A stretch of DNA of 64,000 nt, taken from Chitinophagaceae bacterium. GTDB taxonomy: Bacteria > Bacteroidota > Bacteroidia > Chitinophagales > Chitinophagaceae. The stretch spans positions 1,240,001 to 1,304,000 of the forward strand of contig JADJVB010000010.1 in assembly GCA_016710745.1 (NCBI GenBank), read 5' to 3'. The notes beneath the pieces were generated by a model. That model worked only from the letters and a program-made list of their open reading frames with translations, was not told where the DNA came from and made no database searches. Each line of letters begins with the position of its first letter. The stretch's first letter is position 1. Position numbers and translations under genes: made by a program. Shown piece after piece: positions 26,346-33,895 of this stretch.

Positions 26346-26366
26346 TCAATAATCATTGTTAAAATG

Positions 26367-26385
26367 TCCCGATTGTAAATCGGGA
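26367..26385. repeat. TCCCGATT/AATCGGGA hairpin between rplB and rpsS
   Basis: A perfect eight-pair stem with a three-base loop (GTA), 22 bases after the rplB stop and 24 before rpsS. A short A run follows rather than T, so it is not a terminator. It is one of the dispersed hairpin family. Confidence 0.65.
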
Positions 26386-26408
26386 AAATCAACAAAAAAA
26401 AATAAAAC

Positions 26409-26681
26409 ATGGCACGGTCGTTAAAAAAAGGTCCTTATGTAGAAGCTAAGCTTGATGCTAAAGTGGCTGCAATGATTGAAGGAAAAAGCAAAAAGGGCGT
26501 TATTAAAACCTGGAGTCGCAGAAGCACCATTACTCCTGATTTTGTAGGACAAACTTTTGCGGTTCATAACGGAAACAAATTTATTCCGGTTTATGTAACA
26601 GAATTCATGGTAGGACATAAGTTGGGTGAATTTGCACCAACAAGAAATTTCAGAGGTCACTCAAGTAAAAAAATATCGTAG
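26409..26681 (+). CDS. rpsS: 30S ribosomal protein S19
   Basis: 90 residues. S19 binds 16S rRNA in the head with S13. Signatures: MARSLKKGPYVEAKLDAKV, TWSRRSTITPDFVGQTFAVHNG and VGHKLGEFAPTRNFRGHSSK. Normal length and position in the operon. Confidence 0.98.
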   Translation: MARSLKKGPYVEAKLDAKVAAMIEGKSKKGVIKTWSRRSTITPDFVGQTFAVHNGNKFIPVYVTEFMVGHKLGEFAPTRNFRGHSSKKIS

Positions 26682-26770
26682 AAGTTTAAAGTCTAAAGTT
26701 AAAGGTCTAAAGTTGAGAACAGCATTTAACCTTAAACAAATAAACTGTAAACGTTAAACTAAAATAAACA
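26682..26770. repeat. Intercistronic word-repeat spacer, rpsS-rplV
   Basis: The first half repeats AAAGTCT/AAAGTTA-like words at about 7-base steps; the second half is rich in the complementary sense (TTAAACA, TAAACTG, TAAACGT). The two halves can pair imperfectly across a short middle. Confidence 0.6.
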
Positions 26771-27117
26771 ATGGAAGCAATAGCAAAATTGAACAATTAC
26801 CCCACATCGCCACGCAAAATGCGTTTGCTGGTTGATCTGATCCGTGGTATGGAGGTTGAAAAGGCATTAGCGGTTCTGGAGCATAATCCTAAACATCCGG
26901 CTGTTCCGCTGCGTAAACTGGTTTTATCGGCCATCAACAACTGGAAACAGAAAAACGAAGGGGAGATGAAAGTGGATTGGTGGTAAAAACCATCATGGTA
27001 GACGGTGCACGGGTTATCAAGCGTATGCGTCCGGCTCCACAAGGTCGTGGTTACAGGGTGCGTAAGCGCAGCAATCACGTTACGGTTATTGTTGACGAAA
27101 AAGCGATTAAAAACTAA
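26771..27117 (+). pseudogene. rplV: 50S ribosomal protein L22, frameshifted (probable sequence error)
   Basis: L22 lines the exit tunnel and is essential. The frame opened at 26771 (MEAIAKLNNYPTSPRKMRLL ... NNWKQKNEGE) is cut by a stop at 26986, while GLVVKTIMVDGARVIKRM and RKRSNHVTVIVDEK follow in another frame ending at 27117. One extra G in the run 26960-26963 would join them as NEGGDESGLVVK and give a normal L22 of about 115 residues. Both halves are perfectly conserved, so a real loss in this essential gene is very unlikely. Confidence 0.93.
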
Positions 27118-27169
27118 ATTTTAAAATATAATGTGATCGGTTCACGCCACACATTAGAACATTAACAAT

Positions 27170-27964
27170 ATGGGTCAAAAAACAAATCCAACAGGTTTAA
27201 GATTAGGGATCATCCGTGGATGGGACAGTAACTGGTTTGCGAGCAAAACGGAATATCCTAAAAAGTTGATCGAAGACAATAAGATCAGAAATTACCTGAA
27301 TGCACGTATCAACAAGGGTGGTATCTCAAAGATCGTTATTGAGCGTACGCTTAATAAACTGATCGTTACCATCCACACCTCAAAGCCAGGTATCATCATT
27401 GGTAAAGGCGGTGGTGAAGTTGACAGGATCAAAGAAGAGTTGAAAAAATTATGTGGCAAAGATGATGTGCAGATCAATATTTTAGAGATTCGCCGTCCCG
27501 AACTGGATGCCAACATCGTGGCCGATACCATCGCCCGTCAGTTGGAGAATCGTATTAATTACAAACGTGCCATTAAAATGTCGATCGCTTCCGCATTACG
27601 TATGGGCGCCGAAGGAATTAAAGTTAAAGTTGGTGGTCGTTTAGGTGGTGCAGAGATCGCCCGTAGTGAGGAGATCAAGCAAGGCCGCACCCCATTACAT
27701 ACATTACGTATGGACATCGATTACGCCAGTGTGTTTGCATTAACCGTTTATGGTAAAATAGGTATTAAAGTGTGGATCTGTAAAGGTGAGGTATTAGGAA
27801 AGCGTGATCTGAATCCAAATGTAATTGCCGGTGGCGGAAAAGAAATTGGTGACAGGCCAAGTGGTGGCTTCGACAGGAGAGATGACAGGCGTGGCGGCGG
27901 TGGTGGAGACAGAAGAGGCGGTGGCGGTGGTGGAAACCGTGGCGGCGGCGGCGGAAGAAGATAA
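27170..27964 (+). CDS. rpsC: 30S ribosomal protein S3 with Gly/Arg-rich tail
   Basis: 264 residues. S3 forms part of the mRNA entry channel. Core signatures: MGQKTNPTGLRLGIIRGWDS, the KH-domain loop PGIIIGKGGGEVDRIKEEL, and GRLGGAEIARSEEIKQGRTP followed by LHTLRMDIDY. After about residue 225 comes a 40-residue tail of GGG and DRR/NRGG repeats, like an RGG RNA-binding tail. Tails on S3 vary between bacteria; this one is unusually Gly-rich. Confidence 0.97.
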   Translation: MGQKTNPTGLRLGIIRGWDSNWFASKTEYPKKLIEDNKIRNYLNARINKGGISKIVIERTLNKLIVTIHTSKPGIIIGKGGGEVDRIKEELKKLCGKDDVQINILEIRRPELDANIVADTIARQLENRINYKRAIKMSIASALRMGAEGIKVKVGGRLGGAEIARSEEIKQGRTPLHTLRMDIDYASVFALTVYGKIGIKVWICKGEVLGKRDLNPNVIAGGGKEIGDRPSGGFDRRDDRRGGGGGDRRGGGGGGNRGGGGGRR

Positions 27965-28064
27965 TTTAAAGCCGTTAGCTGATAGCTGTTAGCTGTTAGC
28001 AAAACAAAAAATTAAAAAATTAATCAGCTATATGCTAAAAGCTAGTAGCTAAAAGCTTAAAAAG
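27965..28064. repeat. Intercistronic word-repeat spacer, rpsC-rplP
   Basis: The left part has TTAGCTG, ATAGCTG, TTAGCTG, TTAGC in steps of about seven; the right part has the opposite sense (AGCTATA, TGCTAAA, AGCTAGT, AGCTAAA, AGCTT). An A-rich middle separates them, so the RNA can fold into a long imperfect hairpin. Confidence 0.7.
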
Positions 28065-28484
28065 ATGTTATCACCGAAAAGAAGTAAACACAGAAAAGCC
28101 CAGAGAGGGATGATGAAGGGAGATACCAAGCGTGGTGCTACCCTGGCTTTTGGAACCTTTGGATTAAAGGCATTAGATAGTGTTTGGATGTCGGCGCGCC
28201 AGATCGAGAGTGCCCGTCAGGCCATGACCCGTCATATGAAACGTGAAGGAAATGTTTGGATACGTATTTTTCCCGACAAACCGATTACCGCAAAGCCTGC
28301 CGAAGTAAGGATGGGTAAGGGTAAAGGTAATCCCGAAGGTTGGGCTGCCGTTGTACAACCGGGAAGGATTTTGTTTGAGTGTGATGGTGTTCCGATGCAG
28401 GTGGCCAAAGAAGCGTTTGCACTGGCTGCGCAAAAGTTGCCGATCCAGACAAAATTTGTAGTTCGTCACGATTACAAAGCATAA
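28065..28484 (+). CDS. rplP: 50S ribosomal protein L16
   Basis: 139 residues. L16 helps position A-site tRNA. Signatures: MLSPKRSKHRKAQRGMMKGD, RQIESARQAMTRHMKREGNV, PAEVRMGKGKGNPEGWAAVV followed by PGRILFE. Normal length. Confidence 0.98.
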   Translation: MLSPKRSKHRKAQRGMMKGDTKRGATLAFGTFGLKALDSVWMSARQIESARQAMTRHMKREGNVWIRIFPDKPITAKPAEVRMGKGKGNPEGWAAVVQPGRILFECDGVPMQVAKEAFALAAQKLPIQTKFVVRHDYKA

Positions 28485-28511
28485 TAAAAGTAATTATCAA
28501 AAAGCATTACC

Positions 28512-28721
28512 ATGTTAAAGAAAGTTGATTATTTAAATAGCCTCAAAGGTTTAAGTGAAGTGGATCTGAAAGCAAAGATCGCGGAAGATGAATTGCGTAT
28601 GAAGAAGCTGTCATTTGCCCATGCCATTTCTCCATTGGAGAATCCGCAAAGCATCCGCTCATTGAGAAGAGACATTGCCAGGTTAAAAACCGCATTAAAA
28701 CAAGTACAAGCAGGATCATAA
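28512..28721 (+). CDS. rpmC: 50S ribosomal protein L29
   Basis: 69 residues, a two-helix protein at the tunnel exit. Signatures: LKGLSEVDLKAKIAEDELRM, and NPQSIRSLRRDIARLKTALK. It follows rplP by 27 bases. Confidence 0.95.
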   Translation: MLKKVDYLNSLKGLSEVDLKAKIAEDELRMKKLSFAHAISPLENPQSIRSLRRDIARLKTALKQVQAGS

Positions 28722-28745
28722 TTGATCCATAAAAAACTAATAACA

Positions 28746-29000
28746 GTGGAAAGAAATTTAAGAAAAACAAAACTAGGGGTGGTTTCCAGTAACAAAATGG
28801 ATAAAACCATTACCGTAAGTGTGGAGCGTAAAGTAAAGCATCCGCTTTATGGTAAGTTCGTAAAAAAATCTACCAAGTTTCATGCGCATGATGAAAAAAA
28901 TGAGTGCAGTATCGGTGATACGGTAAAGATCATGGAATCACGCCCGATGAGTAAGTTAAAGCGGTGGAGACTGGTTGAGGTGGTGGAGAAAGTGAAGTAA
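28746..29000 (+). CDS. rpsQ: 30S ribosomal protein S17
   Basis: 84 residues. S17 is a primary 16S rRNA binder. The best start is the GTG at 28746 (ERNLRKTKLGVVSSNKMDKT after the initiator); the longer frame from 28722 has no family support. Signatures: KTITVSVERKVKHPLYGKFV and GDTVKIMESRPMSKLKRWRL. GTG start inferred from family alignment. Confidence 0.93.
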   Translation: MERNLRKTKLGVVSSNKMDKTITVSVERKVKHPLYGKFVKKSTKFHAHDEKNECSIGDTVKIMESRPMSKLKRWRLVEVVEKVK

Positions 29001-29098
29001 AAAAGCCATTAGCTGGTAGCTGTTAGCTATTAGCAGGGCATAAAAATTAAAGTTAATCAGCCAAGAGCTAACAGCTTGAAGCTAAAAGCTAAAATAAA
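29001..29098. repeat. Intercistronic word-repeat spacer, rpsQ-rplN
   Basis: Left words ATTAGCTGG, TAGCTGT, TAGCTAT, TAGCAGG; right words AGAGCTAAC, AGCTTGA, AGCTAAA, AGCTAAA. Same word as in the spacers before rplP and rplX, but a different exact sequence, with shared edges (AGCCATTAGCTG, AGGGCAT). Confidence 0.7.
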
Positions 29099-29467
29099 AT
29101 GATACAGCAAGAAAGCAGATTAAACGTAGCGGATAACAGCGGTGCCAAAGAAGTATTATGTATCCGTGTGCTGGGTAACAGTGGCCAGGATTATGCCAGG
29201 ATCGGTGACAAAATTGTGGTTACCGTAAAGGATGCCATGCCTGCAGGAGGTATTAAAAAAGGAACAGTTAGTAAAGCTGTTATTGTGAGAACAAAGAATA
29301 AGTTGCGTCGTAAGGATGGTTCTTATATCCGTTTCGATGATAACGCCGTGGTTTTATTAAGTGCTTCTGATGAGCCCAGGGGTACCCGTATTTTTGGGCC
29401 GGTGGCCCGTGAATTGAGGGATAAAGGATACATGAAGATCATTTCATTGGCTCCGGAAGTATTGTAA
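29099..29467 (+). CDS. rplN: 50S ribosomal protein L14
   Basis: 122 residues, exactly the usual length. L14 lies at the subunit interface. Signatures: MIQQESRLNVADNSGAKEVL, GTVSKAVIVRTKNKLRRKDG, FDDNAVVLL, PRGTRIFGPVARELRDKGYM. Confidence 0.98.
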   Translation: MIQQESRLNVADNSGAKEVLCIRVLGNSGQDYARIGDKIVVTVKDAMPAGGIKKGTVSKAVIVRTKNKLRRKDGSYIRFDDNAVVLLSASDEPRGTRIFGPVARELRDKGYMKIISLAPEVL

Positions 29468-29568
29468 AAAAGAAGCCATTAGCTGTTAGCTGTTAGCTAT
29501 TAGCCAGGGCATATCAATAAAAATAAACAGCTAATAGCTAACCGCTAAAGGCTAAAAGCTAAATAAAA
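29468..29568. repeat. Intercistronic word-repeat spacer, rplN-rplX
   Basis: Left words CATTAGCTG, TTAGCTG, TTAGCTA, TTAGCC; right words CAGCTAATA, GCTAACC, GCTAAAG, GCTAAAA, GCTAAAT, separated by an AT-rich stretch. It closely parallels the rpsQ-rplN spacer. Confidence 0.7.
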
Positions 29569-29907
29569 ATGAGTACAAGATTCAAACCAAAGTTTAACAT
29601 TAAAAAAGGCGACTCGGTAGTGGTTATTACCGGTGAGGATAAAGACTTGAAGAAGCCTCGTAAAGTGTTGGAAATTATTTTAGAAAAAGGCCGCGTATTG
29701 GTTGAAGGCGTTAACATCGTTACCAAGCATACCAAGCCTACTTCGCAAAACACCAAAGGTGGTATTGTGAAAATTGAAGCACCGATCGCAATCAGCAATG
29801 TAATGCTTTGGGATGCTAAGGCCGGTGCAGCCACTAAAGTAAAACGCACCAGGGAAAACGGTAAACTAATAAGAATCGCTAAAAAATCAGGGGAGGTAAT
29901 CAAATAA
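29569..29907 (+). CDS. rplX: 50S ribosomal protein L24
   Basis: 112 residues. L24 is an assembly initiator of the large subunit with a KOW motif: IKKGDSVVVITGEDKDLKKP then RKVLEI, and VEGVNIVTKHTKPTSQNTKG then GIVKIEAPI. Its stop overlaps the rplE start by one base, so the two are probably translationally coupled. Confidence 0.97.
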   Translation: MSTRFKPKFNIKKGDSVVVITGEDKDLKKPRKVLEIILEKGRVLVEGVNIVTKHTKPTSQNTKGGIVKIEAPIAISNVMLWDAKAGAATKVKRTRENGKLIRIAKKSGEVIK

Positions 29908-30479
29908 TGAGCACAACAACCAACAAACCAAGATTAGCAGAAAAGTACAAACAGGATGTTGTACCGGCGCTAATGAAAAAATTCAGTTACAAAACTGTAA
30001 TGCAGGCACCTAAATTATCCAAGATTTGCTTGAATCGCGGTGTAAACGGAGCTGTAACAGATAAAAAGCTGATTGATGTTGCTATTGACGAGTTGACCAA
30101 TATAACCGGTCAAAAAGCGGTAGCCACCAATTCTAAAAAAGATATCTCAAACTTTAAGTTGCGTAAGGATATGCCCATTGGTGCAAGAGTTACACTCCGT
30201 GGAGTAAAGATGTACGAATTTTTAGACAGGCTGGTATCTGTTTCATTACCCCGTGTTCGCGATTTCAAGGGTATCAATGATAAGTCATTTGATGGCCGTG
30301 GAAACTATACCCTGGGTGTTACCGAGCAGATCATTTTTCCGGAAATTGATATTGATAAGGTAAATAAGATTACCGGTTTGGATATCACTTTTGTAACAAC
30401 AGCCAATACCAACGAAGAAGCGTTTGAATTGCTGAAGGAGTTGGGAATGCCTTTTAAAAACGTTAAGAAAACAGTATAA
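29907..30479 (+). CDS. rplE: 50S ribosomal protein L5
   Basis: 190 residues. L5 binds 5S rRNA and contacts S13. Signatures: RLAEKYKQDVVPALMKKFSY, ARVTLRGVKMYEFLDRLVSV, LPRVRDFKGINDKSFDGRGN, VTEQIIFPEIDIDKV. Starts on the last base of the rplX stop codon. Confidence 0.98.
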   Translation: MSTTTNKPRLAEKYKQDVVPALMKKFSYKTVMQAPKLSKICLNRGVNGAVTDKKLIDVAIDELTNITGQKAVATNSKKDISNFKLRKDMPIGARVTLRGVKMYEFLDRLVSVSLPRVRDFKGINDKSFDGRGNYTLGVTEQIIFPEIDIDKVNKITGLDITFVTTANTNEEAFELLKELGMPFKNVKKTV

Positions 30480-30485
30480 AATATT

Positions 30486-30755
30486 ATGGCAAAAAAATCA
30501 ATCATAGCCAGGCAGATCAAGCGTGAAAAAATGGTAGCCAAGTATGCCGAAAGAAGGGCAGCTTTAAAGGCAGCCGGTGATTATGCAGCTTTGGATCTAT
30601 TACCAAAGAATGCATCTCCGGTTCGTTTAAAAAACCGTTGTCAGCTTACAGGCCGCCCAAGAGGTTACATGAGGCATTTTGGTTTATCCCGGAACATGTT
30701 TCGTGATATGGCGCTGGATGGTAAAATACCGGGTGTTGTAAAAGCAAGCTGGTAG
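30486..30755 (+). CDS. rpsN: 30S ribosomal protein S14 (zinc-free type)
   Basis: 89 residues: the longer form without the CxxC zinc pairs. Signatures: KSIIARQIKREKMVAKYAER, RNRCQLTGRPRG-like KNRCQLTGRPRGYMRHFGLS, RNMFRDMALDGKIPGVVKAS. Only six bases separate it from rplE. Confidence 0.97.
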   Translation: MAKKSIIARQIKREKMVAKYAERRAALKAAGDYAALDLLPKNASPVRLKNRCQLTGRPRGYMRHFGLSRNMFRDMALDGKIPGVVKASW

Positions 30756-30886
30756 GCCGAAGGCTGATACCGGATAAGTGCTCACGAATTTCATGCAGCA
30801 ATCAAGTATCAGGAATCCGGCATCAAGTATCCAAAAGAGGATATCGCATTGTAAAAAAATTATTTAATCAATTAACTGAAATAACA

Positions 30887-31285
30887 ATGGTTACTGATCC
30901 AATCGCAGATTATTTAACTAGAATTCGTAACGCACAGATGGCTAATCACCGTATTGTAGAGATACCTGCAAGCAATCTGAAAAAGCGTATTACCGAGATC
31001 TTGTACGATAAAGGATACATCTTAAAATACAAATTTGAAGATGATAATAAGCAGGGTTTAATTAAAATAGCCCTGAAATACGACACCACTACTAAATTAC
31101 CTGTAATACAGAGTTTAGAAAGGGTTAGTCGCCCGGGTTTGCGTTCATATGCAAAGCCAAACGAAATAAAGCGGGTGAAGAATGGTTTGGGTGTGGCTAT
31201 CGTGTCTACTTCTAAAGGCGTAATGACCGACAAAGAAGCGAAAGCCCAGAATGTGGGTGGAGAAGTGTTATGTAATATCTACTAA
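30887..31285 (+). CDS. rpsH: 30S ribosomal protein S8
   Basis: 132 residues. S8 is a primary 16S binder and, in E. coli, the spc operon repressor. Signatures: MVTDPIADYLTRIRNAQMAN, ILYDKGYI, SRPGLRSYAKPNEIKRVKNG, STSKGVMTDKEAK. The 131-base spacer before it has GTATCAGGAATCCGGCATC-like words. Confidence 0.98.
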   Translation: MVTDPIADYLTRIRNAQMANHRIVEIPASNLKKRITEILYDKGYILKYKFEDDNKQGLIKIALKYDTTTKLPVIQSLERVSRPGLRSYAKPNEIKRVKNGLGVAIVSTSKGVMTDKEAKAQNVGGEVLCNIY

Positions 31286-31408
31286 ACCTCTTAACCCTAA
31301 ACTTCTAAACGATAGTTTATAAGATTAGAGATAGAAAATGATTTGATAATTAAGCCTCCGTCGTGGCTGAACACGAATCAGAATGAATAACAAAATAAAA
31401 AATCGACA

Positions 31409-31963
31409 ATGAGCAGAATAGGAAAAAAAGTAATTGAAGTACCGGCCGGAGTTACCATTTCGGTTGATGCAGCAAATGTGGTTACCGTAAAAGGTCCAAA
31501 AGGCGAGTTAAAGCAAACCATGGACCGGGATATGAAGATCGAGTTCCAGGATGGAATCGCTACAGTGGTTCGTCCAACTGAACAAATACGCCACCGTGCC
31601 ATGCATGGTTTGTACCGTTCGTTGATCAGCAATATGGTTAAAGGAGTTACCGAAGGATATACCAAGAGATTAGAGCTGGTGGGTGTTGGTTATAAGGCAG
31701 CCGCTACCGGAAATTTGTTGGATATGGCTTTGGGATATTCGCACAATATCCTGCTTGAAATTCCAAAAGAATTATCAGTAACTACGTCGCAGGAAAAAGG
31801 TAAAAACCCGATGATCACTTTCGAAAGTATCGATAAGCAATTGATCGGCCAGGTTTGTGCAAAGATCAGAAGCTTACGTAAGCCGGAACCATACAAGGGT
31901 AAGGGTGTTAAGTTCGAGGGTGAGGTGTTGAGAAGAAAAGCCGGTAAGTCTGCTGGTAAATAA
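31409..31963 (+). CDS. rplF: 50S ribosomal protein L6
   Basis: 184 residues with the two repeated L6 domains. Signatures: MSRIGKKVIEVPAGVTISVD, TVKGPKGELKQ, GVGYKAA, LGYSHNI, and the C-terminal KIRSLRKPEPYKGKGVKFEG. The 123-base spacer upstream starts with TTAACCCTAAACTTCTAAAC words. Confidence 0.98.
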   Translation: MSRIGKKVIEVPAGVTISVDAANVVTVKGPKGELKQTMDRDMKIEFQDGIATVVRPTEQIRHRAMHGLYRSLISNMVKGVTEGYTKRLELVGVGYKAAATGNLLDMALGYSHNILLEIPKELSVTTSQEKGKNPMITFESIDKQLIGQVCAKIRSLRKPEPYKGKGVKFEGEVLRRKAGKSAGK

Positions 31964-32016
31964 TAAAAGCTAATTAGATAATTCCTGGCAGCATCAGGAA
32001 TAAAAAATAAAATAAG

Positions 32017-32370
32017 ATGAACAACAAGTCAAAAGCAAGAGTAAATATTAAATACCGCATACGCAGAAAGATCAGCGGTGCTGCTGCAAAACCACGTTTA
32101 AGTGTTTTCAGAAGCAACAGCGATATCTATGCTCAGTTAATTGATGACAACAACGGTGTAACATTAGCCTCAGCGTCATCAAGACAAAAAGATATCCAGG
32201 CACAAAAAGCACCAAAAATTGAGAAAGGTAAAATGGTGGGTGCTGCTATTGCAACCAAAGCAAAGGAATTGGGTATTTCAACCGTTGTTTTCGATCGTGG
32301 TGGGTATATCTATCATGGCCGTGTAAAAGCAGTTGCCGAAGGTGCGAGAGAAGGCGGGCTGGTATTTTAG
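32017..32370 (+). CDS. rplR: 50S ribosomal protein L18
   Basis: 117 residues. L18 binds 5S rRNA with L5. Signatures: KPRLSVFRSNSDIYAQLIDD, VGAAIATKAKELGISTVVFD, RGGYIYHGRVKAVAEGAREG. Normal length. Confidence 0.98.
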   Translation: MNNKSKARVNIKYRIRRKISGAAAKPRLSVFRSNSDIYAQLIDDNNGVTLASASSRQKDIQAQKAPKIEKGKMVGAAIATKAKELGISTVVFDRGGYIYHGRVKAVAEGAREGGLVF

Positions 32371-32468
32371 ATTGCAGATTTTAGATTGCCGATTTTGTTA
32401 AAGCTAAAGTCCTCAATCTGAAATGTGAAAATCTAAAATCGTAAATCTAAAATCTAAAATAAGTATTG
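32371..32468. repeat. Intercistronic word-repeat spacer, rplR-rpsE
   Basis: Left words CAGATTT, TAGATTG, CCGATTT; right words AATCTGA, AAATCTAA, AATCGTA, AATCTAA, AATCTAA at steps of 7-8. The right block is the reverse-complement sense of the left one. Confidence 0.65.
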
Positions 32469-32987
32469 ATGTCAAATTTAATTACAAATAAAGTAAAAGC
32501 CGGTGACCTTGAATTAAAAGACAAGGTTGTAGCCATTAATCGTGTGGTAAAAACAACAAAAGGTGGTCGTGCCTTTAGTTTCTCTGCATTGGTAGTTGTT
32601 GGTAACGAAGCCGGTGTTGTAGGCCACGGTTTGGGAAAAGCCAAAGAAGTTCAGGAAGCCATCACGAAGGGTATTGAAGATGCAAAAAAGAATCTGATCA
32701 AGATTCCGTTGATGCACGGTACCATTCCCCATGATCAGTTATCCAAGGAAGGTGCAGCTAAGGTATATATCAAGCCTGCAGCACATGGTACCGGTGTAAT
32801 TGCCGGAGGTAGCATGAGAGCGGTTTTGGAAGCTGCCGGTATTACCGACGTATTGGCTAAGAATTTAGGCTCTGCCAATCCAACCAACGTGGTAAAAGCA
32901 ACGTTTAAGGCTTTGGCTACTTTGCGTGAACCCATCGCTGTTGCGAAAACACGTGGCGTTTCTTTAAAGAAAGTATTTAACGGATAA
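32469..32987 (+). CDS. rpsE: 30S ribosomal protein S5
   Basis: 172 residues from the ATG at 32469 (a TTG one codon upstream is unlikely). S5 affects decoding accuracy and the mRNA entry helicase. Signatures: ELKDKVVAINRVVKTTKGGR, FSALVVVG, VGHGLGKAKEVQEAITKGIE, PAAHGTGVIAGGSMRAVLEA. Confidence 0.98.
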   Translation: MSNLITNKVKAGDLELKDKVVAINRVVKTTKGGRAFSFSALVVVGNEAGVVGHGLGKAKEVQEAITKGIEDAKKNLIKIPLMHGTIPHDQLSKEGAAKVYIKPAAHGTGVIAGGSMRAVLEAAGITDVLAKNLGSANPTNVVKATFKALATLREPIAVAKTRGVSLKKVFNG

Positions 32988-33034
32988 AATCAGTTAGCAG
33001 TCGCCAGTCGGCAGTTAACAGTCAAAAGACAGTT
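32988..33034. repeat. Intercistronic word-repeat spacer, rpsE-rpmD
   Basis: CAGTTAG, CAGTCGC, CAGTCGG, CAGTTAA, CAGTCAA, then GACAGTT: a near-perfect 7-base step with an unrelated word from those in the other spacers. Confidence 0.65.
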
Positions 33035-33217
33035 ATGAAAAAGATAAAAGTAACACAGGTTAAAAGTGTAATCGACCGCTCAGAGCGCCAAAAAAGAACG
33101 ATGGTAGCTTTGGGGTTGAAAAAAATGAATGCTTCTGTTGAAGTAGAAGCTACCCCTCAGATATTGGGTATGGTTACTAAAGTTAATCACCTGGTAAAGG
33201 TTGAAGAACTGGGGTAA
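33035..33217 (+). CDS. rpmD: 50S ribosomal protein L30
   Basis: 60 residues, normal bacterial length. Signatures: KKIKVTQVKSVIDRSERQKR and TMVALGLKKMNASVEVEATP, QILGMVTKVNHLVKVEE. Position between rpsE and rplO is standard. Confidence 0.96.
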   Translation: MKKIKVTQVKSVIDRSERQKRTMVALGLKKMNASVEVEATPQILGMVTKVNHLVKVEELG

Positions 33218-33367
33218 AAATGGATAACTGATAATGAGATAATGGATAATTATTCTCAAAATTCTGCAGCATATAGCTTGAACCAAAGGCATTATCAATT
33301 ATTAAATTATAAATTATCAATTAACAACGCGAGGGGTGATACCCCGTAAGTACAAAATCAGATTAAC
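33218..33367. repeat. Intercistronic word-repeat spacer, rpmD-rplO
   Basis: Left words GGATAAC, TGATAATG, AGATAATG, GGATAATT; after about 50 unrelated bases the right block has the complement (CATTATC, AATTATTA, AATTATAA, ATTATCA). The two blocks can pair to form a long imperfect hairpin. Confidence 0.65.
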
Positions 33368-33817
33368 ATGAAACTACACACACTAAAACCCGCAAAAGGT
33401 TCTACCCACAAAGAAAAAAGAATTGGTCGTGGTGAGGCAAGTGGTAAAGGTGGTACATCTACCAAAGGTAATAAGGGCGGACAAAGCCGTGCCGGTTACA
33501 AAAGTAAAAAAGCGCACGAAGGCGGACAGATGCCCATTCAGCGTCGGGTACCAAAACGTGGATTTAAGAATAACAACCGCGTAGAATTTAAAGTTTTAAA
33601 CCTGGGTCAGATTGATACCTTAGCCGAAAAATACAGCATCACAGAATTCAGTCTTCAAAATTTATACGTTAACGGGTTGATCAGCCAGTTTGATAGTGTA
33701 AAGGTTTTGGGCAATGGTGAGCTCAAAGGTAAATTCACATTTAAAGTGAATGCCGCCAGCGAGAAGGCCAAAGCAGCCATTGAAGCAGCCGGAGGAACAA
33801 TCGAGATAATAAAATAA
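33368..33817 (+). CDS. rplO: 50S ribosomal protein L15
   Basis: 149 residues. L15 is a late assembly protein. Signatures: MKLHTLKPAKGSTHKEKRIG, RGEASGKGGTSTKGNKGGQS, AGYKSKKAHEGGQMPIQRRV and PKRGFKN. Twelve bases after its stop an upstream TTG-initiated extension of secY would begin; the better secY start is further on. Confidence 0.98.
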   Translation: MKLHTLKPAKGSTHKEKRIGRGEASGKGGTSTKGNKGGQSRAGYKSKKAHEGGQMPIQRRVPKRGFKNNNRVEFKVLNLGQIDTLAEKYSITEFSLQNLYVNGLISQFDSVKVLGNGELKGKFTFKVNAASEKAKAAIEAAGGTIEIIK

Positions 33818-33895
33818 TTTCACCGATATTTGCCCGACCCACGCTTTGCGGGGTCATTTTTAATTAGCGCAAAACACTTAAATCGTTTAAATTCT

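Noticed and set aside
26771..27117. Programmed frameshift in rplV
   Set aside because: L22 is not known to be recoded, no slippery heptamer with downstream structure is evident, and a missing G in a run is simpler.
27748..28002. Proline-rich antisense ORF
   Set aside because: It is the complement of the Gly/Arg-rich tail of rpsC; composition explains it.
28722..28745. Upstream extension of rpsQ
   Set aside because: The eight added residues have no family support; the GTG at 28746 matches the normal S17 N-terminus.
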